Shown here one piece after another: positions 7,223 to 14,586 of a stretch of 24,756 bases of DNA. The notes under the pieces were generated by a model that searched no databases, was not told where the DNA came from, and saw nothing but the letters and a program-made list of their open reading frames with translations. Both the position numbers and the translations under genes were made by a program. Origin of the DNA: Methylomonas sp. (GTDB lineage Bacteria > Pseudomonadota > Gammaproteobacteria > Methylococcales > Methylomonadaceae); NCBI RefSeq assembly GCF_023228165.1, contig NZ_JALOBS010000050.1:1-24756 (forward strand), read 5' to 3'. Numbering within the stretch: position 1 is the first letter of the stretch; each line of letters begins with the position of its first letter.

Positions 7223-7501
7223 TTAGTGGTAATCAACAATTTCAACGTCAGAGACATCGCCATCCAGCCAGCGAAAACAAACGCGCCATTGATCGTTGAT
7301 GCGAATGCTGTACTGACCTGTTCTGTCACCCGTCAAGGCTTCAAGCCGATTTCAGGGCGGACTGCGCAAAAACGCCAATGTAGACGCGGCATGTAATTGC
7401 ACTAATTTGCGCTCGGCAACAGATTGAAATGCGCGAAAACGGTTGGGCGACTGTCCCTCGAACAAGGCTTGAGTGTCTTTACAGTGAAATGATTTAATCA
7501 T
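7223..7501 (-). pseudogene. higB: HigB-type toxin interrupted by an in-frame TGA
   Basis: The frame from ATG 7501 reads MIKSFHCKDTQALFEG, then RFRAFQSVAERKLVQLHAA and LAFLRSPP, stops at TGA (7352-7354, codon 50), then continues without shift as NRLEALTGDRTGQYSIRIN, WRVCFRWLDG and DVEIVDYH to TAA at 7223-7225. The whole frame is 92 residues, the normal family length. Relatives read SPPGNRLEAL, so the stop replaces a Gly codon and one G-to-T change from GGA explains it. The part after the stop holds the conserved Arg-rich strands and terminal Tyr-His needed for mRNA cleavage, so the truncated 49-residue product should be inactive. No frameshift or other damage is seen, which points to recent inactivation. 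A restart between the stop and higA was not found. Confidence 0.9.
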
Positions 7502-7508
7502 GCTAAAA

Positions 7509-7537
7509 ATTGTATTACTCGTCACGTAATACGTCAA
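7509..7537 (-). promoter_or_regulatory. Promoter and palindromic operator of the higBA module
   Basis: Read on the minus strand, -35 TTGACG (7537-7532) and -10 TACAAT (7514-7509) are 17 nt apart. A perfect palindrome GTATTAC-7 nt-GTAATAC (7512-7532) fills the spacer and overlaps the -10. Exactly seven bases separate the -10 from the toxin ATG at 7501, so the message would be leaderless or nearly so. The layout matches that of the other HigB-type module at 1167-1204. Confidence 0.78.
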
Positions 7538-7612
7538 TCGAATAATTGGCTTATTGACACTGCCTTTGAGCGGTAACTGACGCGATAGCCTATGGGCTGA
7601 TAGCAGGCGTGA

Positions 7613-8587
7613 TTAACGCGGCAGGACTTTAACCCAGAAAGGTAGCGGGTGTGTGAGCTTGACGGGCAAGTTAGTCTCAAGAAACGTAAGAATTTTGTCG
7701 GTGTCTTTCAGCGGGTAGGAACCGATGATCCGTAAATCGGCAATCTCGGGATCGCAGGTGATGTAGCCTGGTCGGTAACGGCTTAGTTGCAGCAAAAACT
7801 CGCTGAGCGGCAAATCATCGGCGACGATAAAGCCTTCGGTCCAGGCCGGTTTATCCTGGCTGTGTCGGTGGATCGGCTCAATGTGGTTTGATGCAAATTG
7901 AACTTGTTGGCCGGCGCGTAAGGTTTGTTTGGCGGAGTGTGTGTCGGCTGGCTGAATTTCTACGGCATCTTGAAATACGGCAACCTGCGTTAGATTTTCG
8001 TATTGGCTAACGCTGAAGCGCGTTCCGAGCGCCTCAACTCTGCCTTCCAAGGTATCCACGACAAACGGCCGTTTCCAGCCAACTTTATCAGGTGCTGTTT
8101 CGATGTAAATTTCACCTTTAACCAGCTGCAGCCTGCGTAAATTAACCGAGAAATCGACGTTAACCGCGCTGCCGCTATCCATAACCACGCTGGAGCCGTC
8201 GGTTAGAGTTATGGTTTTACTTTCGCCGAACGCTGTATGTTGATCGGCCGACCATTCTTGCCAGTAGCGACCTCGAGAAATCTGCCAGCCTGACAATCCT
8301 GCAACACCCAATAGGACCATGCTCATCAGCATGCGTCTTCGATTGAGATTGGGGGCATTTAACGCTTCGGTTGCGGCGAAGGCGGCTTGTGGCGGGAGTG
8401 ATTTAAATTTGTCGGTATAAAACTCAACTCTGGACCAAGCCATTTGATGATCCGGGTGCGATGCTAACCAGGCTTGCCACTGTGCGGTTTCGTCAGGGCG
8501 AACGTTGCCGGAGCTCAGAACCATAAACCATTCAGCGGCCTCCGCCACGACTCGGGGATGGATCTTTTGTCGATCTCCGGAAGACAT
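7613..8587 (-). CDS. fecR: FecR-type anti-sigma factor / signal relay protein
   Basis: A 324-residue inner-membrane protein that relays occupancy of the receptor STN domain to the ECF sigma factor. An N-terminal DUF4880-type cytoplasmic region (about 12-55, with EAAEWFMVLSSG and WQAWLASHPDHQMAW) precedes a basic NRRR and one membrane helix (about 86-103). The periplasmic FecR domain is at about 115-215 (AFGESKTITLTDGSSVVMDS, RRLQLVKGEIYIET, VEALGTRFSV). A C-terminal STN-like module (about 245-318, PLSEFLLQLSRYRPGYI and LRIIGSYPL) is thought to pair with the receptor STN domain. The gene begins 6 nt after the sigma-factor stop, so the two form an operon. The receptor gene is separated from it by a TA group of about 1.4 kb. 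Confidence 0.93.
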   Translation of the reverse strand: MSSGDRQKIHPRVVAEAAEWFMVLSSGNVRPDETAQWQAWLASHPDHQMAWSRVEFYTDKFKSLPPQAAFAATEALNAPNLNRRRMLMSMVLLGVAGLSGWQISRGRYWQEWSADQHTAFGESKTITLTDGSSVVMDSGSAVNVDFSVNLRRLQLVKGEIYIETAPDKVGWKRPFVVDTLEGRVEALGTRFSVSQYENLTQVAVFQDAVEIQPADTHSAKQTLRAGQQVQFASNHIEPIHRHSQDKPAWTEGFIVADDLPLSEFLLQLSRYRPGYITCDPEIADLRIIGSYPLKDTDKILTFLETNLPVKLTHPLPFWVKVLPR

Positions 8588-8593
8588 GTATTG

Positions 8594-9097
8594 TTAGAAC
8601 TCCACGCTCAGGCACAGCACCATGGCTTGTACCATGTACTTTCTGATCATGCGATCACTGACGCCGAGTTTTTCGGCGATTTCAAGGTAGGTAAGTCCAT
8701 CAATCTGGGACATAAAAAATGCCTTGCGTGCCTTTTCCGGTAAGCGATTAAGCAGTTCATCAATTTCTTGTATGGTTTCCAGAATAATGGCATTTTCTTC
8801 CATTGACAACGAAGTGGCTTCAGGAAGAGCCGAAAGGCGTTCCAAGTATACTTGTTCAATGGTGGCGCGACGCCAGTGGTTTATCAGTAAATTTTTTGCG
8901 ATGGTGGCCAGATAGGGTCTGGGTTCATTCAAATCCGGTGTGCGACCCGATGCCATTACTCGCACAAAAGTGTCTTGCGCATGATCTTCGGCTTGCAAGC
9001 GACATTGCACGCGCTTGTCCAGCCAGCCGAGCAGCCAGGAGTGATGCTCTCGATAAAGCTGGGACAAGGCTTCATTCGTCAGTAATTCCGTCGCCAC
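8594..9097 (-). CDS. fecI: FecI-type ECF sigma factor
   Basis: A 167-residue RNA polymerase sigma factor of the iron-starvation group, expected to direct transcription of the receptor gene after signalling through FecR. Region 2 lies at about 10-78 (LYREHHSWLLGWLDKR, AEDHAQDTFVRVMASG, RPYLATIAKNLLINHWRR). Region 4 lies at about 108-158 (ETIQEIDELLNRLPEKARKA, FMSQIDGLTYLEIAEKLGVS, then DRMIRKYMVQAM). Translation most likely begins at GTG 9095-9097, with GGAG six bases upstream. Genes of this group are usually Fur-repressed; I looked for a Fur box in the next 120 nt and saw no convincing one. It heads the fecI-fecR operon. Confidence 0.93.
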   Translation of the reverse strand: MATELLTNEALSQLYREHHSWLLGWLDKRVQCRLQAEDHAQDTFVRVMASGRTPDLNEPRPYLATIAKNLLINHWRRATIEQVYLERLSALPEATSLSMEENAIILETIQEIDELLNRLPEKARKAFFMSQIDGLTYLEIAEKLGVSDRMIRKYMVQAMVLCLSVEF

Positions 9098-9170
9098 TAA
9101 TAACTCCTATCTATGATTGAAAGATGTACTTTTAAAGCAACATGCAGACTGTTGATCATAGTTTTGGTTG

Positions 9171-9226
9171 CCTCGCTTCACCCTTAAGATTGCTGAATTT
9201 ATCTTCCTGAAGTGAGGTTGTTTTTT
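9171..9226 (+). terminator. Possible hairpin with T-run upstream of fecI
   Basis: CCTCGCTTCA (9171-9180) and TGAAGTGAGG (9208-9217) are inverted repeats with one mismatch, followed by TTGTTTTTT on the plus strand. The 27-nt loop is long for a terminator, and no plus-strand gene ends nearby. It could be a relic terminator or a regulatory structure in fecI upstream DNA. Confidence 0.3.
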
Positions 9227-9298
9227 ACCCAAAAACCTTCTAGCTAAGCAAAACCTATTCCATGAGTCTGGCGCGGGCTGCGTTCTGTAGTGCTGTTT

Positions 9299-9371
9299 AT
9301 TGTTGAAATATAATATTTACATGTAGTTAGGTATTGATAACAAATTATAGCCAAGCTGATATTTCAACAAT
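9299..9371. repeat. Perfect 13-bp inverted repeat, possible MITE-like element
   Basis: ATTGTTGAAATAT (9299-9311) and ATATTTCAACAAT (9359-9371) are exact inverted complements enclosing 47 nt of A+T-rich sequence. No target-site duplication is evident at the outer edges. It could be a small non-autonomous element or a long-looped RNA hairpin. Confidence 0.55.
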
Positions 9372-9503
9372 CTACTAAGCGCCAACCAAGACATTCTAGG
9401 GAATACTGTGTCATATGACGTATTTTGGCCATGAAAAGTACGTGAAAACACGTAACCGCAAGGCATATAAAAGCGTCGTTATCCGGGTGGATAAGGCGCG
9501 TAC

Positions 9504-9638
9504 TTACAAAATAATGTAGAGAAGGTGTTTAACGGCTCCTCTGTTGGCATCGATCACGACGCGGGCTTGGCCGCCGTGGTCTTGAATATCGGCACTGCTT
9601 TTGACGGCATAGAAATAAAAGTTTCGGCTCGGTTGTCG
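9504..9638 (-). pseudogene. Short protein-like fragment, decayed gene remnant
   Basis: On the minus strand a 44-codon open stretch ends at TAA (9504-9506) and is bounded upstream by an in-frame TAA (9639-9641). It reads RNFYFYAVKSSADIQDHGGQ, then ARVVIDANRGAVKH. The composition looks like genuine protein, faintly recalling PepSY-type beta strands (VIDANRGAV), but I cannot assign a family. It has no start codon or ribosome-binding site, so it is probably the end of a lost gene. Confidence 0.25.
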
Positions 9639-10007
9639 TTAGATCGTTTTGAATACAAGCGTATAGGAATTCGGTAGCAAAGTGCTCTAAGACTTATTCA
9701 AGATAGGTAAATTGTTAATCCTATTCGTTGAATAGAACGTCTGCTTTTTAAAACCAGCGCAGAAAATACTTTTGAATTTTATGTACCCGAGTGTTGCCTG
9801 TGGGTCGGTTGCGACAGTTCGAGTTGTCAAAAAGCCTCATACTGAAATGGTGCAATCATATCGGAACAGGTTGCGGTTTTGTGATTGGAATCGATAGCCG
9901 ACTTTGGATTGGAATACTTCAATCAATGTCTACGCCTTAATCGCACACTCCGGGCATAGAGGGATCACTCTGAAAACTGCATTGGATTACAGCCTAGAGC
10001 GAAAAAT

Positions 10008-10038
10008 AAGGGCGGATCGGCCGGCAATCCGCCCTTTT
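10008..10038 (-). terminator. Rho-independent terminator of glpQ
   Basis: AAGGGCGGAT (10008-10017) and ATCCGCCCTT (10027-10036) form a perfect 10-bp stem with a 9-nt loop, 10 nt past the glpQ stop. On the minus strand the stem is followed by ATTTTT. On the plus strand it is followed by TT, extending the T-run to four, so it may work in both directions. Confidence 0.85.
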
Positions 10039-10047
10039 CGAGCTAAA

Positions 10048-11298
10048 TCAATCCTTATGGTGGCCTTTGTAAGGCTTTTTGTGTTCGCGGCCGCACTGTT
10101 TCAAATGCTCATCCTGGCCGGGATTGCTCGATGCAGCACGCGCTGCAACGCCGGTGTCGCCGAAATCGGTAAACAAGCCATCGACGCCTAAATCGAAGTA
10201 ATAGCTCATTTCCGCTTGCGGGTCGGCAAAGCCGTAGCCGCTGGAATCGTTGCGGAAGGTCCAGGTGTGCACCATCAGGCCTTTGTCGTGCGCCATTTCC
10301 ATCACGCCGGTGCTACCCTCCACACGGCGATCGTTGATGGTGAGAGTACCGTCGCCATCACGGTCGACGCCATCCGTCACGGTTTTCACTAAATAGGGCT
10401 TCCAGGGACCGATGGCATCGGCATAACCGGCCACAAACGCCAAACCTTGCTCGGTCACCAGGTCGGCAAACGTGCGCGGGTCGCCGTTAACCACGAAATC
10501 GTACGGTTGCATGTAAGGCGGAACCAGCGACATTGAACCGTCCGGGTTAACATCGTCGGCATCGATCAATTGCACCAAGCGGATTTGGGTTTTACGGCTC
10601 AAGTACTGCAAGTTGCCTACTTCGAAAGACTGGATGAACACCGGGGCGCAGGCACTGTTGCCGTATGCCTTGTGCAGCGTTTTCAAAAGCCGGTCTTCGA
10701 AATAATGCGCGCCGAACTGCAAGCGGCCTTGGGCATTTTTTAAGGTGGCATGGTAAGTGGAATGCTTGATTTCCGGATAAATACCGATGCTGCGACCGGT
10801 TTGTCTGGATTTGCTTTTCGCCAGCTCGATCACTTCATCCAGCGTCGGGATCTCAAATTGACCGTCGAACGCGGTGTTGGCGGGACGCAGCGCCGGCAGG
10901 CGCTCCTTGGCCCGCAAGGTTTTGAGCTCGGCCAGCGTAAAATCCGAGGCAAACCAGTCGTCGTATTCCACGCCGTCCACCATGCGCTTGACTTTGCGCT
11001 GGGCAAACTGCGGATGATCGGCTACGTCGGTAGTGGATCCGATCATCGGCTCATGGCGGGCGATCATCTGTTTATCCTTGGTCAACACCAGATCGGGCTC
11101 GATAAAATCGACACCCATTTCAATCGCCAGGGTATAACCGGCAAGGGTGTGCTCGGGGCGATAACCCGCCGCGCCGCGATGGCCGATTACCAGAGGCGAG
11201 TGCTGCATATGGGGTTCCGCTTGGGCAGGTGTTTGGACAGCGATCAACGTCACGACAAGCAGTGCCGGCAACGCAAATTTCGGTAACAAATGTAGCAT
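10048..11298 (-). CDS. glpQ: Periplasmic glycerophosphodiester phosphodiesterase (GlpQ type)
   Basis: Hydrolyses deacylated phospholipids to glycerol 3-phosphate and an alcohol. The 416-residue product has a signal peptide (about 1-27, ending AQA). The GDPD core begins VIGHRGAAGYRPEHTLAGY, giving the conserved His40-Arg41, then EPDLVLTKD (Glu67, Asp69) and RHEP (His82), the expected catalytic and metal positions. YPEIKH, FIQSFE and MVHTWTFRND match later family motifs. A canonical EF-hand-like loop (residues 312-323, DRDGDGTLTIND) fits calcium dependence of this family. The C-terminus is a Lys/His-rich tail (HKKPYKGHHKD). AAGGGA lies about 8 nt before the ATG. It follows phoD by 81 nt with a strong hairpin between, so the two may form a phosphate-scavenging operon. 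Confidence 0.94.
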   Translation of the reverse strand: MLHLLPKFALPALLVVTLIAVQTPAQAEPHMQHSPLVIGHRGAAGYRPEHTLAGYTLAIEMGVDFIEPDLVLTKDKQMIARHEPMIGSTTDVADHPQFAQRKVKRMVDGVEYDDWFASDFTLAELKTLRAKERLPALRPANTAFDGQFEIPTLDEVIELAKSKSRQTGRSIGIYPEIKHSTYHATLKNAQGRLQFGAHYFEDRLLKTLHKAYGNSACAPVFIQSFEVGNLQYLSRKTQIRLVQLIDADDVNPDGSMSLVPPYMQPYDFVVNGDPRTFADLVTEQGLAFVAGYADAIGPWKPYLVKTVTDGVDRDGDGTLTINDRRVEGSTGVMEMAHDKGLMVHTWTFRNDSSGYGFADPQAEMSYYFDLGVDGLFTDFGDTGVAARAASSNPGQDEHLKQCGREHKKPYKGHHKD

Positions 11299-11330
11299 GC
11301 TAAATTTCCCTTGAATAGTTGATTATCGGT

Positions 11331-11365
11331 GGCATGAGTCAATCCGGAGCGGATTGGCTCATGCC
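11331..11365. repeat. Strong hairpin between phoD and glpQ
   Basis: GGCATGAGTCAATCCG (11331-11346) and CGGATTGGCTCATGCC (11350-11365) pair over 16 positions with one G-T type mismatch and a 3-nt loop. There is no T-run on either side, so it is less likely a simple terminator than an mRNA stability or processing element, or a REP-like repeat. It lies 15 nt after the phoD stop codon and 32 nt before the glpQ start. Confidence 0.8.
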
Positions 11366-11379
11366 TGCTGTAAACCGGT

Positions 11380-12990
11380 TTAGTCGTGGTTTTTACCGTG
11401 ATGTTTTCTGGACTTGCCCGCCGCCGGCAGAGTTTTGTTGAACACCACATCGCCGTTGATATCTTTTAATTCGACGGTCATGGCTTTGGTGCGTCTGTCT
11501 ATGTTGACTTCACCGAAGAATTGCAAACCGGCATACGGCGACAGATTGGCTTGGCCGGGCTCAGGGGCTTTGCTGAACACCACTTGCGGCCCAAAGGTGG
11601 CGTCGGTGCTGTTGGGGCCGAACGAACCGGCATTCAAAGGCCCGGACACGAATTCCCAAAACGGTGAAAAATCATTACTGGCCGCTTGTTTAGGGTCGTA
11701 ATAATGCGCCGCGGCATAATGCACGTCGGCGGTTAACCAGACGATATTGTTGATCCGGTTATGCTTGATAAATTTCAACAGACGGGCGATTTCCAGTTCG
11801 CGGCCGGCCGCGGGCCCGTCGTTACCATTGGCGATAGCTTCCCAACGTGCATTGCCTTGAGCATCGCTACCGTCGCCGATATTCAGACCGATCGGCATAT
11901 CGGCGGAAATCACTTTCCAGGTAGCATCGGAATCTTGCAGTTCCTGCTGCAGCCAAGCCAGTTGAGTTTCACCTAAAAAGGCCGTATCCGGACTTTCCTG
12001 AGTTTGCAAATTATCGCTATTCGGACCGCGATAACTGCGCATATCCACTACAAATACGTCCAACAACGGGCCGTAGGAGATTTTCCGGTAAATACGCTCC
12101 GATTCTTCGGCATTATGCGGGCGCAACGGCGCATATTCGTGGAAGGCCTGGGTAGCGCGCGCCACCAGCAGCGGCACGTCTTTAACCGTGTAACGGGCGT
12201 CGTTGCTCAAATCCTTGGAGTCGGACCAGTTATTGGCCACTTCGTGATCGTCCCACTGCCAGATTTGCGGCACTTCGGCATTGAATCGGCGAATATTTTC
12301 GTCCAGCAGATTGTATTTGTAACGGCCGCGAAATTCCGCCAGGGTTTCGGCTACCTTGCCGACTTCCGGGGTGACTAGGTTAGTCCAGACCTGGCCGTTC
12401 TCGGCGATCACCTCGGCTTTGATGGGGCCATCGGAATAGACGCTGTCGCCGCTTTCGATAAAAAACTGCGGTTGCACCTGGCGCATGGCTTCGTAAATTT
12501 TCATGCCGCCGAAACTTTCATTGATACCCCAACCCTGGCCGGCGACGTCGCCGCCCCAGACAAAGCGGATATCGTCGTGTTTACCGATGGTGCGAAACCG
12601 GCCCATGACCGGTTCGCTTGGTTCGCGGTCGTTGCTTAAATCTTCAAACCAAACCTTGACGAACACCTCCTTGCCTGCCGGTAAATCCACCAAATCCTGG
12701 CGGGCGGTAAAATCACGGCTTTCCGTGGCATAAGGGCCGCGTACTGTCACTGCATTTTCGAAATCAGGGTTAAACGCGTATTCCACCATCATACGGGCCG
12801 GGCGATCGGCACGGCTCCAAACCATGGCGCGGCCCGGCGCTAAATCGCCGATTTGTATGCCCTGCTCCATTTTCGGTTTATCCGCGGCGATGGCCAGGTT
12901 GCCGAGCAATAGGCACGACAACGGCAGGCAGCATAATCGGGTGAAATTAACAAACAAGGGGTATTTAACCGGACGATTCAAGCTAAGCAT
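11380..12990 (-). CDS. phoD: Alkaline phosphatase D (PhoD family), exported
   Basis: A 536-residue extracytoplasmic phosphatase or phosphodiesterase. A Sec-like signal peptide covers about residues 1-36 (FTRLCCLPLSCLLLGNLAIA); no twin-Arg motif is visible, although Bacillus PhoD is a Tat substrate. An N-terminal beta domain (about 40-135, QIGDLAPGRAMVWSRADRPA) precedes the metallophosphatase core: FVWGGDVAGQGWG, FFIESGDSVYSDG, QIWQWDDHEVANNW, FVVDMRSYRGPN and NIVWLTADVHYAAAHYYDP. Where Bacillus PhoD has a metal-binding Cys, this protein reads GGD, so it belongs to a variant subgroup (from memory of the family). ATG 12990 is chosen for its GGGAG 8 nt upstream and the signal peptide position; an ATG 12 codons earlier has a weaker site. 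The C-terminus is Lys/His-rich (KSRKHHGKNHD). glpQ follows. Confidence 0.92.
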   Translation of the reverse strand: MLSLNRPVKYPLFVNFTRLCCLPLSCLLLGNLAIAADKPKMEQGIQIGDLAPGRAMVWSRADRPARMMVEYAFNPDFENAVTVRGPYATESRDFTARQDLVDLPAGKEVFVKVWFEDLSNDREPSEPVMGRFRTIGKHDDIRFVWGGDVAGQGWGINESFGGMKIYEAMRQVQPQFFIESGDSVYSDGPIKAEVIAENGQVWTNLVTPEVGKVAETLAEFRGRYKYNLLDENIRRFNAEVPQIWQWDDHEVANNWSDSKDLSNDARYTVKDVPLLVARATQAFHEYAPLRPHNAEESERIYRKISYGPLLDVFVVDMRSYRGPNSDNLQTQESPDTAFLGETQLAWLQQELQDSDATWKVISADMPIGLNIGDGSDAQGNARWEAIANGNDGPAAGRELEIARLLKFIKHNRINNIVWLTADVHYAAAHYYDPKQAASNDFSPFWEFVSGPLNAGSFGPNSTDATFGPQVVFSKAPEPGQANLSPYAGLQFFGEVNIDRRTKAMTVELKDINGDVVFNKTLPAAGKSRKHHGKNHD

Positions 12991-13174
12991 GATGGGGGCT
13001 CCCAATGATGGCGATAGAGCCGGCATTGTAGTCGGCGACCTATGACAACCTGATTACCTTTGGGTTAAGGGTTTTTGACATGGATTTTTGACTGCTACAA
13101 ATTACCTACTATAGTGAGGCGCAAAACACTGTGCGGGCGAATTAGCCTGATAATCGATACCGGAACTACTGAAA

Positions 13175-13594
13175 ATGCTTTGGCGAATCTTTAAATTTTT
13201 ATTGTCGGCCGTCTGCCTTTTGTTCGCAATGCTACTGGTAATTTTCGCTACAAAATCAAACTCTGGTTTCGATACGTATGTCATGGCAGGCATTTTTCTT
13301 TTTTTTGCCGCAATTCTCTGGATAGATACGACCAAACCTTCACGCGCGCTTGGAATGGCCGGTATGGTTGTCGGTTTCGGACTGTTGATAATGGCTTTTT
13401 CCGATGCAACCGGCCATGATCCCTATCCGAAACAATGTACCGGTCGCGGCTCCCTTGTGTGCGAACTGAAAAACCTACTTTTTGCCGTGGGCGGATATCC
13501 CGCTGCCGCTACTCCTGGGTTTCTGTTCGCAATTTATGTGTTTAACTTTTCAATTACCGCATTCAAACGGGCTAACAACCCGAATGCATACTAA
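13175..13594 (+). CDS. Small multi-pass membrane protein, unknown function
   Basis: A 139-residue hydrophobic protein that I do not recognise. Membrane segments are predicted at about 5-26, 35-51, 57-77 and 108-131. A soluble loop between the last two (DATGHDPYPKQCTGRGSLVC) holds two Cys residues that could form a disulphide. The tail is short and polar (KRANNPNAY). The Shine-Dalgarno is weak (a GGAA about 10 nt before the ATG). It is transcribed away from phoD, with about 185 nt between the two starts that must hold both promoters. The EamA gene follows after 43 nt on the same strand. Confidence 0.65.
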   Translation: MLWRIFKFLLSAVCLLFAMLLVIFATKSNSGFDTYVMAGIFLFFAAILWIDTTKPSRALGMAGMVVGFGLLIMAFSDATGHDPYPKQCTGRGSLVCELKNLLFAVGGYPAAATPGFLFAIYVFNFSITAFKRANNPNAY

Positions 13595-13637
13595 GGGTGT
13601 TTTACGCGCCACTACTTTTTCATGCTAAATCATTTAA

Positions 13638-14480
13638 ATGCCAAAAATACGCATCGTTGCTTTTACTTCGCTAGCCATGCTGGCTTTTGCCGGCAATTCG
13701 CTGCTATGCCGCATTGCACTTAAACACACCGGCATCGACGCGGCCAGCTTCACCAGCATCCGGCTGGCCTCCGGTGCCCTGATGCTGTGGCTGCTGGTTC
13801 GAATTAGCGCGGGTGCCTTAAACGGTCGAGGCGATTGGCTATCAGCGATAGCCTTATTCTGCTACGCCGCCGGTTTTTCGTTGGCCTATGTCAGCTTATC
13901 CACGGCGACCGGTGCGCTTTTGCTGTTTGGTGCCGTTCAGGCCAGCATGATCGGCTATGGCATGTGGTGCGGAGAGCGCTTTCTTAAACGGCAAGTGGCC
14001 GGTTTTCTGCTCGCTTTCGCCGGCCTTATCGGCCTGATGTTGCCGGGCCTGTCGGCGCCACCCTTAAGCGATTCTCTTTTGATGCTGGCTGCCGGGGTGG
14101 CCTGGGGCATCTATTCCTTGCGAGGCAAAGCCGCGGGCAATGCGACTGAAGTGACGACCGGAAATTTTTTACGCGCCGTGCCGATCGCCCTTTTATTGAA
14201 TATATTCATGTTTAAGAAGGCCAGCTTGGATGCGGCCGGCGTGGGATACGCGGTTTCTTCGGGCGCTTTGGCCTCCGGCTTGGGTTACGCCATTTGGTAT
14301 ACGGTGTTGCCTGCACTGAAAGCCAGCCAGGCGGCTACTGTGCAACTATGCGTCCCGGTTCTTGCAGCCTTGGGCGGAATCGTTTTGCTTGGCGAACCGA
14401 TTACTCTGCGTCTGGCTTTGGCTTCGTTGGCCATTCTCGGCGGCATAGCGTTGGTGATATTGACCAGAAAAGCACGGTAA
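13638..14480 (+). CDS. EamA-family (DMT superfamily) transporter
   Basis: A 280-residue inner-membrane protein with ten predicted helices in two EamA repeats (about 6-135 and 146-276). Characteristic pieces are FAGNSLLCRIALKHTG and SFTSIRLASGALMLWLLV in repeat 1, and AAGVAWGIYSLRGKAAG, ALKASQAATVQLCVPVLAA and GIVLLGEPITLRLALAS in repeat 2. Family members export or import amino acids, nucleosides or other metabolites; the substrate cannot be predicted here. The ribosome-binding site is poor. No strong terminator follows it; an A+T-rich palindrome at 14537-14555 lies between it and the next promoter. No functional link to its neighbours is evident. Confidence 0.9.
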   Translation: MPKIRIVAFTSLAMLAFAGNSLLCRIALKHTGIDAASFTSIRLASGALMLWLLVRISAGALNGRGDWLSAIALFCYAAGFSLAYVSLSTATGALLLFGAVQASMIGYGMWCGERFLKRQVAGFLLAFAGLIGLMLPGLSAPPLSDSLLMLAAGVAWGIYSLRGKAAGNATEVTTGNFLRAVPIALLLNIFMFKKASLDAAGVGYAVSSGALASGLGYAIWYTVLPALKASQAATVQLCVPVLAALGGIVLLGEPITLRLALASLAILGGIALVILTRKAR

Positions 14481-14536
14481 AACAAATTACCCTGCATAAT
14501 TCGGCGTATGATGGAAAGGGTCATAAACCCCCATAA

Positions 14537-14586
14537 AAATATCGAAGCGATATTTGTTTGACAAACATGTGACAGTCGTTTATTGT
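14537..14586 (+). promoter_or_regulatory. Strong promoter with two palindromes for the thioredoxin-like operon
   Basis: A consensus -35 TTGACA (14558-14563) and a -10 TATTGT (14581-14586) are 17 nt apart. Just upstream, AAATATCG-AAG-CGATATTT (14537-14555) is a perfect palindrome, and TGTTTG-A-CAAACA (14555-14567) overlaps the -35. Either could be a regulator-binding site; the second is placed to block RNA polymerase. Confidence 0.65.

Larger units (their letters stand above)
9227..10007. other. Gene-poor region between fecI and glpQ
   Basis: No convincing intact gene is present in this stretch of about 780 nt. It holds the 13-bp inverted repeat at 9299-9371, a small palindrome TACGTG-AAAA-CACGTA (9439-9454), the protein-like fragment at 9504-9638 and a CTATTC-GTT-GAATAG palindrome (9721-9735). 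A 34-codon plus-strand reading frame at 9415-9519 lacks a ribosome-binding site and is probably not expressed. The mixture suggests an insertion and decay zone. Confidence 0.6.

Noticed and set aside
7352..7354. TGA in higB as a selenocysteine or recoded codon
   Set aside because: Homologues have Gly here, not Cys or Sec; I saw no SECIS-like hairpin directly after the TGA, and a simple GGA-to-TGA change explains it.
9098..9240. Fur box upstream of fecI
   Set aside because: Expected biologically, but no stretch resembles the GATAATGATAATCATTATC consensus well enough.
9415..9519. 34-codon basic ORF (MTYFGHEKYVKTRNRKAYKS start) in the gene-poor region
   Set aside because: No ribosome-binding site, no promoter and no recognisable family; chance is likely.
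10750..11286. Plus-strand 178-codon open frame opposite glpQ
   Set aside because: It is antisense to the catalytic core of the phosphodiesterase with no independent support.
13072..13092. Possible PHO box upstream of phoD (two TTTTTGAC direct repeats)
   Set aside because: The repeats are spaced 13 bp apart rather than the 11 bp of PhoB sites and match the consensus poorly; too weak to annotate.
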